From assembly GCF_000281045.1 (NCBI RefSeq), contig NW_008246219.1, positions 12,842-43,907 on the forward strand: a stretch of 31,066 bases of DNA, read 5' to 3'. A program made the translations under genes and the position numbers. The notes beneath the pieces are model-generated. The model saw only the letters and a program-made list of their open reading frames with translations, was not told where the DNA came from and made no database searches. Each line of letters begins with the position of its first letter. Positions within the stretch are counted from its first letter, which is position 1. Origin of the DNA: Saprolegnia diclina VS20. Lineage: Eukaryota; Oomycota; Saprolegniomycetes; Saprolegniales; Saprolegniaceae. Below, one piece after another: positions 1-11,252 of this stretch.

Positions 1-1611
1 TTTGCCTCCAATGAGCCCTCGAATGCCTAGAAATATCATTTGGGTTTATAGTTAACTCGAAGGATAGACCCTCAAAGGTGATGTAAACGTCGCCATTGAG
101 CGCAAGCACGGTTAACACAATAAGCAGCACTTGGATGGCAATGAGTTCGGACGCGCTATCGACCTCATTGCCACAGGCCCACGCAGGACTGAGCGGGACG
201 CCTCCGTGCTTGCCTGGACTCAGAGTCGAGTCAAAACATGACAGAGTACGACACACAAACCTTGGCTCCAGCCCGGCAGCCCAAAGTCCGAGACGACTTG
301 GATCTGAGACAGACAATAGACGTTGACCGTATACCTATGCCATATTATGAATATTGTCCTCAAATTTTGCGACGTACCGTAGACCAAGCGGCGTCGACAA
401 AATGACAAAATCTTCACCCGTTGCATCGTAGCTATAGCTGCCGTCGGTGGTCACCACTGTGCGCAGCGGGTACGGCAGCACGCCTTGTTGCGTGCCATCC
501 GAATTTGTGTACTCGTGCACGGTCTAAAAACACGCCTTTACCACAAGGACTTCGAGTCCAACCCATAGAACCTGCATCGTCGTGTTGAGGTCCGAGTAGA
601 GTGTGAGAAGATAGACGCCTTGGTCGTTGCGAACCTACGGACCATTTCTCCGAAGTCTTGGAACACGCAAATACGTACGGTGGTCTCGAGCAAGGCAATG
701 CCGGCAATCAACTGCGGTCCATTGAGTGGCACACAGTCGGGGTACGTAGTGTAGCCAGCCACAAAGACGAGGACACCCCACCCGACGGCCTTGTTGCCGC
801 CGACAACACACGTCGACACGAAGAGCGGCGCGCCTACAGAAGGATAGCCTTTGACGCGTCATAGCTATATGCTGTAAACGAACCTTGGTCAAGTTCGAGC
901 GACCACTGGTCGGCGAGGCGGTCACCCACGGCCGCCCAAACCGTAGGCGACGTTGTCGTGACTTCATTTTGCGAGCAACTTTGCGCGACCCAGCCGTGAT
1001 GTGTGAGCTGACACGCCTTGCCATAGTCGGACCAAAAGGACGCCGCCGACTGCACGTTGTTGGAAATGACGAGCCGGGAAAACATGCCCTAACCACCCAT
1101 TCAAAGTTATTAGTTCTGACAAATTGAAGTCCAGAATTGAGGAATCGCACTTGGTTGATGAGCACAATGAGCGTAAAGAGTGAGAGCAAAATGAGCCCGC
1201 CCGCGAGGAGGTTGGAAAAAATGCGGCCGAACGCCTCGAGCTTTTTGCTGCCCTTGTCCGACGGCTTGCCCGAGACGCCGATCGACGGCGACCCAAAGGT
1301 CTACAGACGCTCGAGGCTACTCCGTGCAGACAAGCACATACCGACGGCGGCGCGGCCGTCACGGTGACACCGGACGCCGAGTTTGTAGCTGGCTACGTTT
1401 GGCGATAAGAGTGTACGAGCAGGATGAGATATAAGCGTACGAGTCGGAGACCTTGAGCCCACGCGCGTGGGCCGACGAGAGGCATCGCAAGGCCAGAGCG
1501 GAGCTGGTTGACCACTGTAGACAGGCCGTGCCGAAAATACGCTTCTTCTATTTTTGACCAACAGGTTCACCCGCCCACGACACCTAGAGCACCTAATGAC
1601 AAGCTGTACAT
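1..1611 (-). CDS. Multi-exon polytopic membrane protein, 3' end beyond the left edge
   Basis: Unrecognised membrane protein. I read 11 exons on the minus strand whose phases all agree: 1611-1593, 1547-1452, 1388-1342, 1300-1121, 1088-884, 833-679, 634-572, 523-378, 334-261, 213-70 and 26-1, giving about 385 residues before the edge. Introns are 32-65 nt; several donors are GTACGT or GTATGT. The start (MYSLSLE) is the first ATG giving an open spliced frame, but the first exon is only 19 nt, so the start is uncertain. Visible parts are a first membrane helix (LAGGLILLSLFTLIVLI), a presumed luminal or extracellular domain of about 250 residues with paired cysteines (STCVVGG, YPDCVPL), and a second helix (AIQVLLIVLTVLAL) followed by VYITFEGIRGLIGGK. 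The general layout (helix, ectodomain, helix) resembles the large protein at 16963-22208, but I see no clear sequence match, and that gene has no introns. Confidence 0.7.
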
Positions 1612-2345
1612 TTGCGATCGTTGGATACACACCTTTTTCCTTGACCTTCTGCTATTAATTTATTGAACAACGCGCTCCCACTTGTCGCGACGCTATTGTT
1701 GAAGTGGGTCCTTTATCAAAAGAGATAAAACTAGGCTAATGAAAATTGTGGACTTTCTTTGTTAAGTACACTTGGTTGTCGAACTTGATGTAGGCCGGCG
1801 GAGGCAAGAACGCGATCCGCGGGACAAGGTGCTGGCGCAACCGCTCGTGCTATGCGAGGAGCCGGAGAAGACGACGAAGGGCCGGCTGCTCGGGCTCCTG
1901 AACGAGGCTGTGGTGCAAGTGCAGTGGAGCGACCCGCGCAATCGTTCATGGACTTGAAAGGTCAGTGCAATTGCCGCATCGTCACGGACTCAAGGTGTAG
2001 AATACCCAGTTGACAGATACTGTATTGGCGGGTAGATGTCGCTTGAGTGGCTGTATTTCGAAACGAGACTCTGGATCAGAAAGAGCGTGTGGTGTCAACC
2101 AGAGTCTACAACACCACGGACGTTTTGCATCTGATGCCAAGCCGAAAATTGCGATGACACGCGACCTTGTGGTGTTCTAGTATCAAGTTGATACAAGGAC
2201 TCGAACTCCGAGATCTGCGAGCCAGCCCGCCAATGTATGCTCTCTCAGAGGACCTCTAATATAGCGTATAAAATACAAGAGGTTATTCGACAGATTTTTC
2301 GAAACCAGAACAACGGCAAAAGCTCATTGACGCCCGACGCGCAGC
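1612..2345. other. Intergenic stretch, divergent promoter region with one unexplained open stretch
   Basis: The stretch separates two divergently transcribed genes, so it should hold both promoters. At 1772-1957 a G+C-rich block is open on both strands (plus frame reading about 61 codons; a minus frame ends in PPPAYIKFDNQVYLTKK). Its base composition is coding-like, unlike the A+T-richer surroundings, but neither reading matches a family I know. It may be a gene fragment. At 2180-2194 lies a perfect 7-bp inverted repeat, GTATCAAGTTGATAC. No tRNA could be folded here. Confidence 0.3.
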
Positions 2346-4019
2346 ATGGCAGGCGACGACCGCGCCGAAGATGCGACCTTCTTTGACAAGCCAAGCGTCC
2401 CGACGACGATCCGCTGGATCCCGGACGCCGAGGTGTCTCTCTGCAAGGCCTGCGGTCTCCTTTTCGACTGGGTCCGGCGCAAGCACCACTGCCGGTACGA
2501 CGCCTGTCTTGGTCAGTGGCAGGCAGCTCATCATGGCCTTGGCTAGATACTGCGGTAGCCTGCGCTACACGAGGTAGACATACAATAGGACCATGTGCGG
2601 TCGTAGGCCACGTCTTTTGCGATCTTTGCACGACGTTCCGCAGCTTGATCCGCGACGACAAGATACTGACGTCGCCCGAGAAGCGGTACCTCTCAGTGAA
2701 CGCATATAACCCGCAGCGCGTGTGTGAGCCATGCTACACGTTGCTCTTGCCCGACCAAAGCTTGCTCTGTACGTCCTATGGCATGTCTATTCGGTGTGCG
2801 TCATGCAGCTCTAGGCGCGACCGCAAGCAACGCTGTGCAGCCCAACTCGATCAGCGAAGCCGGCTCCAAGCGCTTCCTCAACAGGTCCGCTCGCTCCTGC
2901 CACCGACATATGTGAACGATATTTGTAGTCCATACTCGTTTACGCTCCGCGAAGAGATTCGCAAGGCGGCGTACAGCGTCAAGAACTTCATGTACGATGG
3001 CGTCATCAAGGACCAGTCGATCCCGCTGCCACTGTTGACCAACGCCAAGGGCATTGCCGTACGTGCCAGCGTCTACCGCCGACGTCTCACTGCTGCACAT
3101 CGTAGTTTTTGACAGTCCTCAAGGTCGGTTTTGTCGTCACGGGGCGGGTGGGCACGGGCCTCGTCATCGCCAAGCTTCCCGATGGCTCCTGGTAGCGTCT
3201 CTTTTGTATCGTGGCAAGACAAATGTCATGTTGTGCATGCAACTAGGTCGGCGCCGTCGGCCATTGCGACTGCTGGCATTGGCTGGGGCGCCCAGATCGG
3301 CGGCGGTGTTACCGATTTTGTCATCATCCTCAACACCCGTTGTACGATTTTTTATCATTGCAAAAAGTATCAATGTATCGACAGGCTCTCAATCGTAGCT
3401 GCCGTCGACACGTTTTGCGCCCAAGGCCAAGTCAACATGGGGGCCGAGCTCGGCGTCGCAGCCGGGCCGCTCGGACGCGTCGCTGCGGGCGCGATGGAAG
3501 CCGGTACTCGTCTCGTCTTTGTGGGTGTCGCCTCTCATGACGCGGGCAGGTCCTGGCGGCATTGCACCGTGCTACTCGTACTCGCATTCCAAGGTACTTG
3601 ACGACTGTGATGCTCTCTAAACCGTGGTGTAGGGACTCTTCATCGGGATTTCGGTCGAGGGCTCAGTCGTGCTGGCGCGACCGGATGTGAACCTCGAGTT
3701 TTACGGCAAGGAGGTCACCGCCGCGGACCTTCTTAGTGGCCGAGGTAGAACGACCCTTTGAGTTATAGACCCATCTAATGGTGCCTAGAACCCCCACCCG
3801 TAGCTGCGCAACCACTCTATGATGCGCTGACAATGGCCGTGGAAAGGTACTCTCTCATGTTGAAGCAACTTGAACAACAAATGCATCGCTAGTCCTGCCA
3901 ACGGTCTCAACCGCGGGTCTCTCTCGACGCGGGCGGCATCCTACAGCAGCAGCAGCAGTCTGCGCCTCTCGGTCCCGGCGCCCGTGTCGGCCCCGGCCGC
4001 GAGCTCGGTCGCCTTGTAA
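2346..4019 (+). CDS. FYVE zinc finger + SYLF (Ysc84/SH3YL1-type) lipid-binding protein
   Basis: Predicted membrane-associated protein that binds phosphoinositides through two domains, as in SH3YL1/Ysc84 relatives acting at endosomes and actin patches. Eleven exons in consistent phase: 2346-2511, 2607-2768, 2815-2884, 2929-3058, 3106-3191, 3247-3338, 3399-3503, 3550-3593, 3633-3744, 3789-3846 and 3893-4019, giving 383 residues. The N-terminal FYVE finger (residues about 15-95) shows WIPD, CKAC, RRKHHCR, FCDLC and VCEPC. The SYLF domain (about 130-330) shows AKGIA, GTGLVIAKLPDGSWSAPSAI, TDFVIILN, GAELGVAAGPLGR and YSYSHSKGLFIGISVEG, all typical of the family. The C-terminal tail is Ser/Ala/Pro rich, with a run of serines encoded by AGC repeats. 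Oddity: after HHCR there are three residues more than usual before the next cysteine-glycine position (HHCRYDACLGHVFC), so either the finger is atypical or the first intron is spliced differently. Confidence 0.88.
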
Positions 4020-4278
4020 TCGCTCAGTGGACGCAACACATAGTGTACTTCGAGTAAACGACGTAACTACGCTCAACACATAATAGCAACCAGCACCTTT
4101 GGTTCGCCAGCGTTTATAAAGAAATCTTGCGTGAGGAAGAGAAGTAACTTCAAGAGGACAGTGCCACGCTAGGCTGCCACGTCATCGGATGCGTCGACGG
4201 TACGGAAATTTCCGAAAAACAGAACATTTTCCAGGTTTTTTCGATTCTTTGCAGCGCACACAGTGGAATTCAGCACAG
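4020..4278 (+). promoter_or_regulatory. Intergenic, presumed promoter of the GAF-PDE gene
   Basis: Between two genes on the same strand. An in-frame upstream ATG at 4189 would add 30 residues to the phosphodiesterase. That extension (RRRYGNFRKTEHFPGFF) does not look conserved in composition and runs through a pyrimidine-rich tract, so the ATG at 4279 is preferred. No clear core promoter element was seen. Confidence 0.3.
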
Positions 4279-7200
4279 ATGAGCGACACGGACGCCTCGT
4301 CCGGCACGGTCGTCGTGCCCAAGCATATTCTGCAGAACGTGGTCGATGGCACCAAGACGCTGCTGAGCGAGAAGCGCGTGTTGCACCAAAAGCTCGATGA
4401 AATGAACCACCGCGTCTTTACGCTCGAGCGGCAGCTTGCAGATCAGCAGCTCAAGGTCGAGACGATGCAGCAGCAGCAGTCCAAGAGCCCGACCGGTGCC
4501 AACGCCAACCGGTTCAAGCACCTCACGCTCCAAGTCATCAAGGACAAGCAACGCAATGAAAAGATCAGTGCGGCCAAAGACTTGGACGCGCGACCGCCCA
4601 CGACCACCAAGAAGGACGAAGAGATCCACAAGCTCAAGATGAAAACGTCCGAGGTGCGAATCACAAACTTTCTTGTGAGAACCTATGACAAATGAAACAT
4701 TGTTGGTGCTAGCTCGAGTCGTTGCTGCAGGCCACGCGCGCAATTACGCACCAGACAGCGCACCGCGACGTCGTGGTCTCGACGCTCAACGCAGCGCGCA
4801 ACCTCGTGGCCGCGCGACGCTACTCGCTCGCGCTTGTTAATGAAACCAGCACGCACATGACGGTCTACTCGATGACGGTCGTCACGGCCGACGAGCTCAG
4901 CTTTGAACTGACCAAGAAACCACCGCTTCTCGAAGACGAAGGATCGATGCTGATCGACGACGCGACGACGTTTGGGCACGTCCTTTTGGTATAGTTCAAG
5001 AAATGGACGAAACTTATGCTAACATGTTGTGTTGTCGTAGACCGATACGCCCTTGGATTCGATGCAAGTCGCAGTGTCGGGCAAGTTTGAGACCCAAATG
5101 GAAGAACTCGATTTTTCACCGCACTCGCTCTTGTGTATTCCGATCCACAATGCCCATAGCACCGTGTTAGGTATCTCTCTTTGATAGCTCGATTTGGTAA
5201 CTCGTTTTTTGCTATAATTTTGAGCATGTAGGCGCGCTGCAAGTCATTACCCAGCGCCAACACGCCGACGAGTACCGTCAAAACCAAGTGTTTACGTCCC
5301 TCGACAAGGAGCGGTATGGCACTTGACGGGATACTTTGATTGTTGATGTGTGGACCCTAGTCTCGAACACCTCTGCGTCATGTCGGGCTCGGCCGTACGT
5401 ACACTATATGTCTCTATTCGATCGTACTCATTCCACATGGGTTAGGTCTGGAACCTCAAGCTCTCGAAAGAGCGCCAGACGGCGCAATCGCGCATTGAGA
5501 TTCTGCTCAAACTCAATCGCAGCATCTCGGTCGAGGGCAACCCCGTGCGTGTCTTGGAGAAGATCATGGATGTGTCGTACGAGCTCTTGCACGTCGAGCG
5601 CATTTGCCTCTTCTTGCGCATCCAAGGCGAGAACGACTTGTACATTTTGCATGCGAGTGACGAAGCCAAGGGCAACTACGTCTCGATGGACTGTGGCATT
5701 GCAGGCCTTGTCGCGCGCACGGGTATGTACTCGAATGTGAAGCTATTGTGAAATCTTTTTTTCGAATTGGACACTATGTGATTAGGTCAAGTGGTGACGA
5801 CCAACGATGCGCAAAAGCACCCGTGCTTTGACAAAGAAATGGACGTCAAGACAGGGTTTACCACGAAGAAGCTCTTGTGCGTCCCGGTCAAAGACCCGGA
5901 CGGCAACATCCTCGCGGTCGTCGAGGCCATCAACAAGCAAGACGGCACCGACTTTACGATCGAAGACACGCTTTTTCTAAGCTACATTGCCGAGGTTGAA
6001 CCATTGTGTCCATAATTGTCTATATTTTTAATTGAGATACATTTAGGCGGCCGGCATTTCGCTGCACAAATCGTACCTCCACAACGAAGTCATGATTTCC
6101 AAAAAACTGGCCGAAATTCGCTTGACGCTCTCCGAGTTTATCACGCAACAAACCGACATTCACCGGTTGACGGACCTCATCACAGCGCAAGGCAAGACCA
6201 TCATGGTACCAATATTGTCTGTTGAGTATTCGGCTAGTTGAAACGATTCCGTGGACTTGTAGGAATGCGATCGGTTTGGTTTTTTGCTCGTGGACCATCT
6301 CAAAAATGAGCTCTGGATCACGTCGACCAATCAAGCCAATGGTGAAGAAATCACGGTGCGGCAGCCCATCTACAAGGGCATTTCGGGTCTTGTGGCAACG
6401 ACCGGGGACACAGTGTGCACGCGCGACGCATGTACACTATTGTCATTTAAAAAAGTTACCCTGCACACGATAATCATCTAGACACGCACAACCTGTTCGA
6501 CCCTACACACGACACGATGACGGGGTATCGCACCCAGAGCGTGCTGTGCATGCCTGTGTTTGAAGAGAACGTCCCGACCAACCCCAAGGTCGTCGCGGTG
6601 GCCATGTGCATCAACAAGCTCCAGGGATCCCACGTAATTGCATTTACGAGCGAAGACCGCAACACAATGGGGCGCTTTTGCAAAGAAATTCAGTACGCGC
6701 TCGGCAAGTTGTCGCTTGAAGTGTGCTACTACAAGGTACGCAACCCTACCCACGTGCATCTTGCGTCTTTGCATTATCTATCCTCGTTTCCTTTGTGTCA
6801 GTACGTGGTGTTCTTGACCCGTATATGACGACGCGACGTGGACGACTCTCATCTGGTCTGTGTAGGTCGTCAGCGACAAGCACGCGAGTGGCAGCGACGA
6901 GGTGACCGAAGCCGGCATCATTTCGAGTCTGCTTCAAAAGTACAGTCGCCGCACCTCGGGTGCCAACACGACCAAGTACGACGGCGGTGCTACCGAGTCG
7001 CAGCAGTCGGATGCCTTTGGACGCGATGTGCTCGTGCCGTCGCGACCAGAGCTCGACGCGTGGGACCTTGACATTCTCTCGTTTAGCTTTAGCGAGGTCA
7101 TGGTGTCGGCGCAAACGCTCTTCCGTGCCTACGGCTTTGTGGACCAGTATAACGTTGCACCCGAGAAGCTCCAAGCCTTTGTCGCGAGCGTCGCGCAACA

Positions 7201-8116
7201 CTACCGCACAAACCCATACCACAACTTTTACCATGGTTTTCAAGTCATGCACGCGGCGCACATGCAGATCAAGCTCTTTGCCCGCAAGCTCTTGCCGAGC
7301 CTGGATATTTTCTCGCTCCTCATCGCTGCACTTTGCCACGGTATGGATGCAAATTGAATTTGCATATGGATTGTATGGATTTGCATATGGTAGACGTGGA
7401 CCACCCGGGCAACAACAACGACTTTGAAGTCAAGTGCGTGAGCTCGATTGCGCTCACTCACAACGACGACGCAGTGCTTGAGCGGCACCACTGCCGCGTC
7501 ACGTTTATCATCTTGAACGCCCCGTCCACCAACATTTTGGACAAGTTGTCGTCGGATGCGTTTCGGCAAGTGCGCCGCAACATCATCCGCTGCATCATGG
7601 CGACCGATATGACGAACCATTTTGCGCAAGTCAAGACCATGGAGAACATGCCGCGTAGCCAGTGGACCGACCACTCGAACCGGTACGACGAGCGGCGGGC
7701 GACGTGGGTTGACCATACGTAGGGCGTTTCTGATGGAGTCCATTGTGCACAGCTGCGATCTCAGCGCCCAAGCTCTTCCGTTCAAGCTCGCGACCAAGTG
7801 GGGCGAGCGGGCGTTAGATGAGTTTCAGAACCAAGCGAAAGAAGAGACCGACTTGCAGCTCTCAATTGCTCCCTTCATGGAGAACCTCGAGTCCAAAGCC
7901 ACGCGCTACAACGTCCAAGTCAACTTTGTCTGCTACGTGCTCCAGCCCATGTGGCAGGCCCTAGCGTCCCTCGCACCACCGCTGCAGGTAGCATAATTCG
8001 ATATTCAATCGGTCGCAAATGGGTCGGACTAGCTCTACACGGAGACGCTCGCGACCAATTTGGAGCAGTACCGCGCCGAGCTTGCCGAGCTCACCCGGCA
8101 GCAGACAAGCTCCTAG
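4279..8116 (+). CDS. 3',5'-cyclic nucleotide phosphodiesterase with GAF domains
   Basis: Hydrolyses cAMP and/or cGMP to the 5'-monophosphate (class I PDE fold). Fourteen exons in consistent phase: 4279-4653, 4713-4988, 5041-5170, 5232-5313, 5361-5394, 5446-5722, 5786-5994, 6047-6205, 6263-6431, 6482-6735, 6866-7340, 7394-7682, 7723-7987 and 8033-8116, giving 1025 residues. An N-terminal coiled coil (about 20-125, with a Gln run) precedes three GAF-like domains at about 130-290, 310-460 and 480-645. The second and third keep the NK...F...DE-type signature (AINKQDGTDFTIED, CINKLQGSHVIAFTSED) linked to cyclic-nucleotide binding. The catalytic domain (about 690-1000) has YHNFYH (near 773), HDVDHPGNNNDF (near 814), ALTHNDDAVLE and a late metal-ligand Asp in ESIVHSCDLS (near 918). 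The set of metal ligands looks complete, so it should be active. A 53-nt intron splits the HD motif. Cyclic-nucleotide specificity cannot be told by eye. Confidence 0.93.
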
Positions 8117-8326
8117 GTTCAATTCCTCGCTTTTTCCATCAATCTATATAATTTTCAATGTATCGAGGCCAGTAGTCGAGAGGGTAGTGCGCTCACAGTG
8201 TACTCTCGGTTACGTCATCGACTGCGTCCTTTGCACAGTTGTAGTTGGTTCTGGTGGCGTCGTTGAAAAGGGTTTGATACAACAGGCAAAGTCGCTATCG
8301 ACAAAGTGTTGTCTACTAGTTAACGA
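8117..8326. other. Short intergenic stretch between convergent genes
   Basis: The 3' ends of the phosphodiesterase (plus) and the solenoid protein (minus) face each other here. The sequence is A+T-richer than the coding flanks. I see no further gene and no obvious terminator hairpin. Confidence 0.5.
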
Positions 8327-10878
8327 CTAGACGGTCGACCGACGCTGGAGCGCGTCGAGCAAGCGCTGGGACGCCTCTTGGACTTCGATCAAACCTTCGT
8401 CGCGCACGATCTCGTGAAAGTGAGCGACCATCGGCAAGAGCACATTGGTGTTCCAGACGTCCATGTTGGTCTGGTGTGGCAGCAGTTGCGTGCAGAGCTG
8501 CAGCTGCAGCACAATCAACGGGACGTCCTCTTCAAACACAGGAAACGACGTGAGCGCGTCCGTGCACGTCTCCAAGAACGCCGTCCAAAACGTCGCGGGA
8601 AGCGCGCCAAGGACCCACGACGCGTCCTTGGCCAAGAGAATCGCCAGACTCTCGAGGCCCGAGGCCTTGACGTCGAGCACCGACGACGAGAGGATATCGC
8701 AGTATCCATGCACGAGATCCGTGTCCTACAAAATTGGTCAATTTGTCTTTGAAAAGCATGACAGGATGTCTGTACCGTAAACGGACACGCGACATACAAA
8801 TGCGTCAGCGCGACCACAAAGAGATCTTGCAGCGAACTCGAGCCCGTGCCATAGAGGTCCACGAGCGTCTCGGCCACGTCCGCGACATACGGTGCCATGA
8901 ACGGCCCGGCGCCGGCGACCGTGTGACCGACCGACCCAAGAAGCCGTTGTGCCATCGGCTACCAATGCATGATGGACTTTAGTGTCGATGCGCAAGAAAA
9001 CAATATACCTTGGAGTACCGATGGAGCTGATGGAGACCCTTCTGCAGCATCGCCACGGTCGTCGCCACGAGCCGTTCGTAGGGCTCGTGGTTGGCGTCCG
9101 AGGTCGGCTGCAGCACAAAGAGCACGTCGCCAAACACGAGCGGGTCCGCAAGCTTCATGGCCACGTCCCGCACAAACGCCGCTTGGAGGTCCCAGAAGCG
9201 GCTGCCCATGCAATACATGAGCGCGATAAATGCCTACACTTTTTTAACGAGGTGCGTAGTACGACACAGTGTACCTCGGTCGTCGCGTCGCGGAGGTCGG
9301 GCAGCATGGCTTTGACGGCTTTGAAAAGGCGGTCTTTTGCGAGCTCCTAGGTAGGAGGCAGAGTGAGGCCGACTGTGTTTTCACAATGAGCATGAAATCC
9401 GACGGGCAGTTTGTACACGAGTGCCTCGAGCGTCGCAAACACGGCCGCGTCCGGCGCCAGCGCGTGCTGCTGCAAGTGGCCAGCGATCAAGAGGTCCCGA
9501 ACACTCTCGACAAGGCCGTGGCCCAGCTCGAGCTGGCTCGGGTGATCCCACGGCAGTGCGCGCATGCTACAAGACTCCGTATGATGGCATTGCCAGGTGC
9601 GTCATATGCGGTTGTACGAGTCGAGGAGATGCGAGAGGAAGCGATTGAACGTCTCGTTTGCGATATCGCCGGCGTACTCGATGACCGTGAGGCGGTAGAG
9701 GGCCGGGAGGATCGTCGAGATGGAAGCTACGTCCGCAGTCAACGGCAGCGTCTCGAGAAACGCCACCCAGCGCGCGGCGGGCACGCGCGCCGCAAAGCCA
9801 AACGCCGGCGTCGAGGACGCAGTCGCCGTCATGAGCTGACGCGCACTCGGAAGCGCGGGAAAGAGTTGGTCGAGCACCACGTTGGCCAATGTGTTCCACT
9901 CGACAATATCGTTTTGGTAGTCGGTCGAATTCACAAAGACACTATATCGACAGGAGGTCGCATCATTATTCACAAAAAATCGATAATACCTTGTGTGGAG
10001 CTGCAGAATTTCGGGCAACACCTATCGCAACAGACAATAATGATACAGGCAACATGCTAGTATTGCAAGACAGTACCTCGGTCAAGAGGGTCGATGCCGT
10101 CGAGGGCTGGGTCTGCACCAAAACGTTGAGGAGCTCGCACGTCGGGCGAAACAGCAGCTGCGTCGAGAGCATATCGAGCGCGCACTGCGCCAATAGCTCG
10201 TGCGTCCATGTTAAAAGCACTGGCGCCAGCGACGCGCTCGTCGACTCGAAGCACTCCATGAGCCGCGTGCAGCCGCGCAGCGCCACCATCTACACGATCA
10301 ACGCGTTCCATCAGTGGCTACATCCCACCCACTCTCAACCTTGAGGCCCAAGTACGGCTTGGACCAGTGCGGCAGCCGCAAGACGCGCAAAAAGACGGCT
10401 TCAAATGCACCGAGGTACGCCTTGAAGACACCCGTCTCGGTGACGTACCGAATGGTCTAGCCAGCAATCAGCGGCCATGGAGGAAGATCGCGTTACGTAC
10501 AAGGCCAGCCGCCGAGAGGAGCGTGCCGAGCTGGCTTTCGTTGGGAATCGCCGTTGGCGATGCACTGTGATCGACGAGGTCGCACTGCGCGACGAGGTCC
10601 GTCAAGAGCGCGTCCGTCCAGTCGCGCGTGCCAGCTTCGCCCACGTCGGTGCGATGCACGTTGGCCTTGACAATGTCTACGAATTATATATGGTCAACCT
10701 GTGGAAAGAAACGTGGACGATCATGTCCATTCGGCGTACCGGCAATGGGCTGGCTTCCCGCGTTCGTCCAGAGCGCGTCCATGATGATGGTGATTGGGCT
10801 CACATTCATTGGCGGAGCGTTGCACGGATTTGGTATATGTTGAATCACGGAAATAGTGTGCTGCTGGGCGCGTGCCAT
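8327..10878 (-). CDS. Alpha-solenoid (HEAT-like) protein, possibly a karyopherin/exportin relative
   Basis: Eleven exons read in consistent phase on the minus strand: 10878-10740, 10676-10501, 10456-10340, 10289-10077, 10021-9990, 9941-9618, 9566-9404, 9346-9275, 9233-9009, 8958-8776 and 8725-8327, giving about 680 residues. The protein is almost entirely amphipathic helices (for example LLTDLVAQCDLV, VLPEILQLHTSVFV, FWDLQAAFVRDVAMKL, VADVAETLVDLYG, LLPMVAHFHEIVRDE), the look of HEAT/ARM repeats. The helix pattern and length suggest an importin-13/transportin-3-like nuclear transport receptor, which would carry cargo with Ran-GTP. That is inference: I see no decisive motif, and the usual N-terminal importin-beta (IBN) domain is missing. 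Family members are about 900-1000 residues, so the true 5' end may lie upstream in 10880-11250, or the gene is shortened. An in-frame TGA precedes the chosen ATG. Confidence 0.6.
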
Positions 10879-10996
10879 GCTGACACGTCACGACATTGCC
10901 GATGGACTCGTGGTAGAGGCGGCGGAAGAGGCGATAGCGTCCATGGAAGGGGACACGTTCTTGGAACCGACCTTGGTAGACGCTTCGATTCTGTCA

Positions 10997-11248
10997 CTAT
11001 GCGATCGCACTGGACTCTGGCCACGAGAACGCTTGTGCGAGCTTGCGCATCGTTTCAACCTTGGTTGTGGCTGGCGTCCAAATCATGGTAATCTGTGGTG
11101 CGGCGTCTCTGGACATATACGCACTGTTGAAAAGGCCACTCGCGTCTGATTCAAACGGGCCGGAAACGATCTCGCGTCGCTCGCGGCTGCCTCGCACCAA
11201 TGCCACCCAAACAGTAAGATCGTAGTTGTATCCATTCACAAACATCAT
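10997..11248 (-). CDS. Small ORF (83 aa), possibly an unassigned 5' exon of the solenoid gene
   Basis: An ATG-initiated ORF begins 5 nt after the stop codon of the minus-strand flavoprotein. It encodes VNGYNYDLTVWVALVRG and QITMIWTPATTKVETMRKL, with codon use like the neighbouring genes. A GT...AG pair (AAG|GTTGAAACG to CGCATAG) could splice it to sequence further down, toward the solenoid gene at 10878. I do not recognise the sequence. It could be a separate small gene, a missing 5' exon of the solenoid protein, or chance. Confidence 0.3.
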   Translation of the reverse strand: MMFVNGYNYDLTVWVALVRGSRERREIVSGPFESDASGLFNSAYMSRDAAPQITMIWTPATTKVETMRKLAQAFSWPESSAIA

Positions 11249-11252
11249 GCAT

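Noticed and set aside
1772-1957. 61-codon plus ORF of good codon use
   Set aside because: The opposite strand is also open and equally plausible; no family recognised, so it is only mentioned as a possible fragment.
2190-2235. tRNA-like T-arm (reverse strand TTCGAGTCC)
   Set aside because: No matching acceptor or anticodon stems could be formed around it.
9269-10060. 263-codon plus-strand ORF
   Set aside because: Antisense shadow of the solenoid gene exons; Arg/Lys-rich product crossing predicted introns of the minus-strand gene.
10477-11091. 204-codon plus-strand ORF
   Set aside because: It lies antisense to exons of the solenoid gene that fit a consistent splice chain; its own product has no recognisable domain and odd composition.
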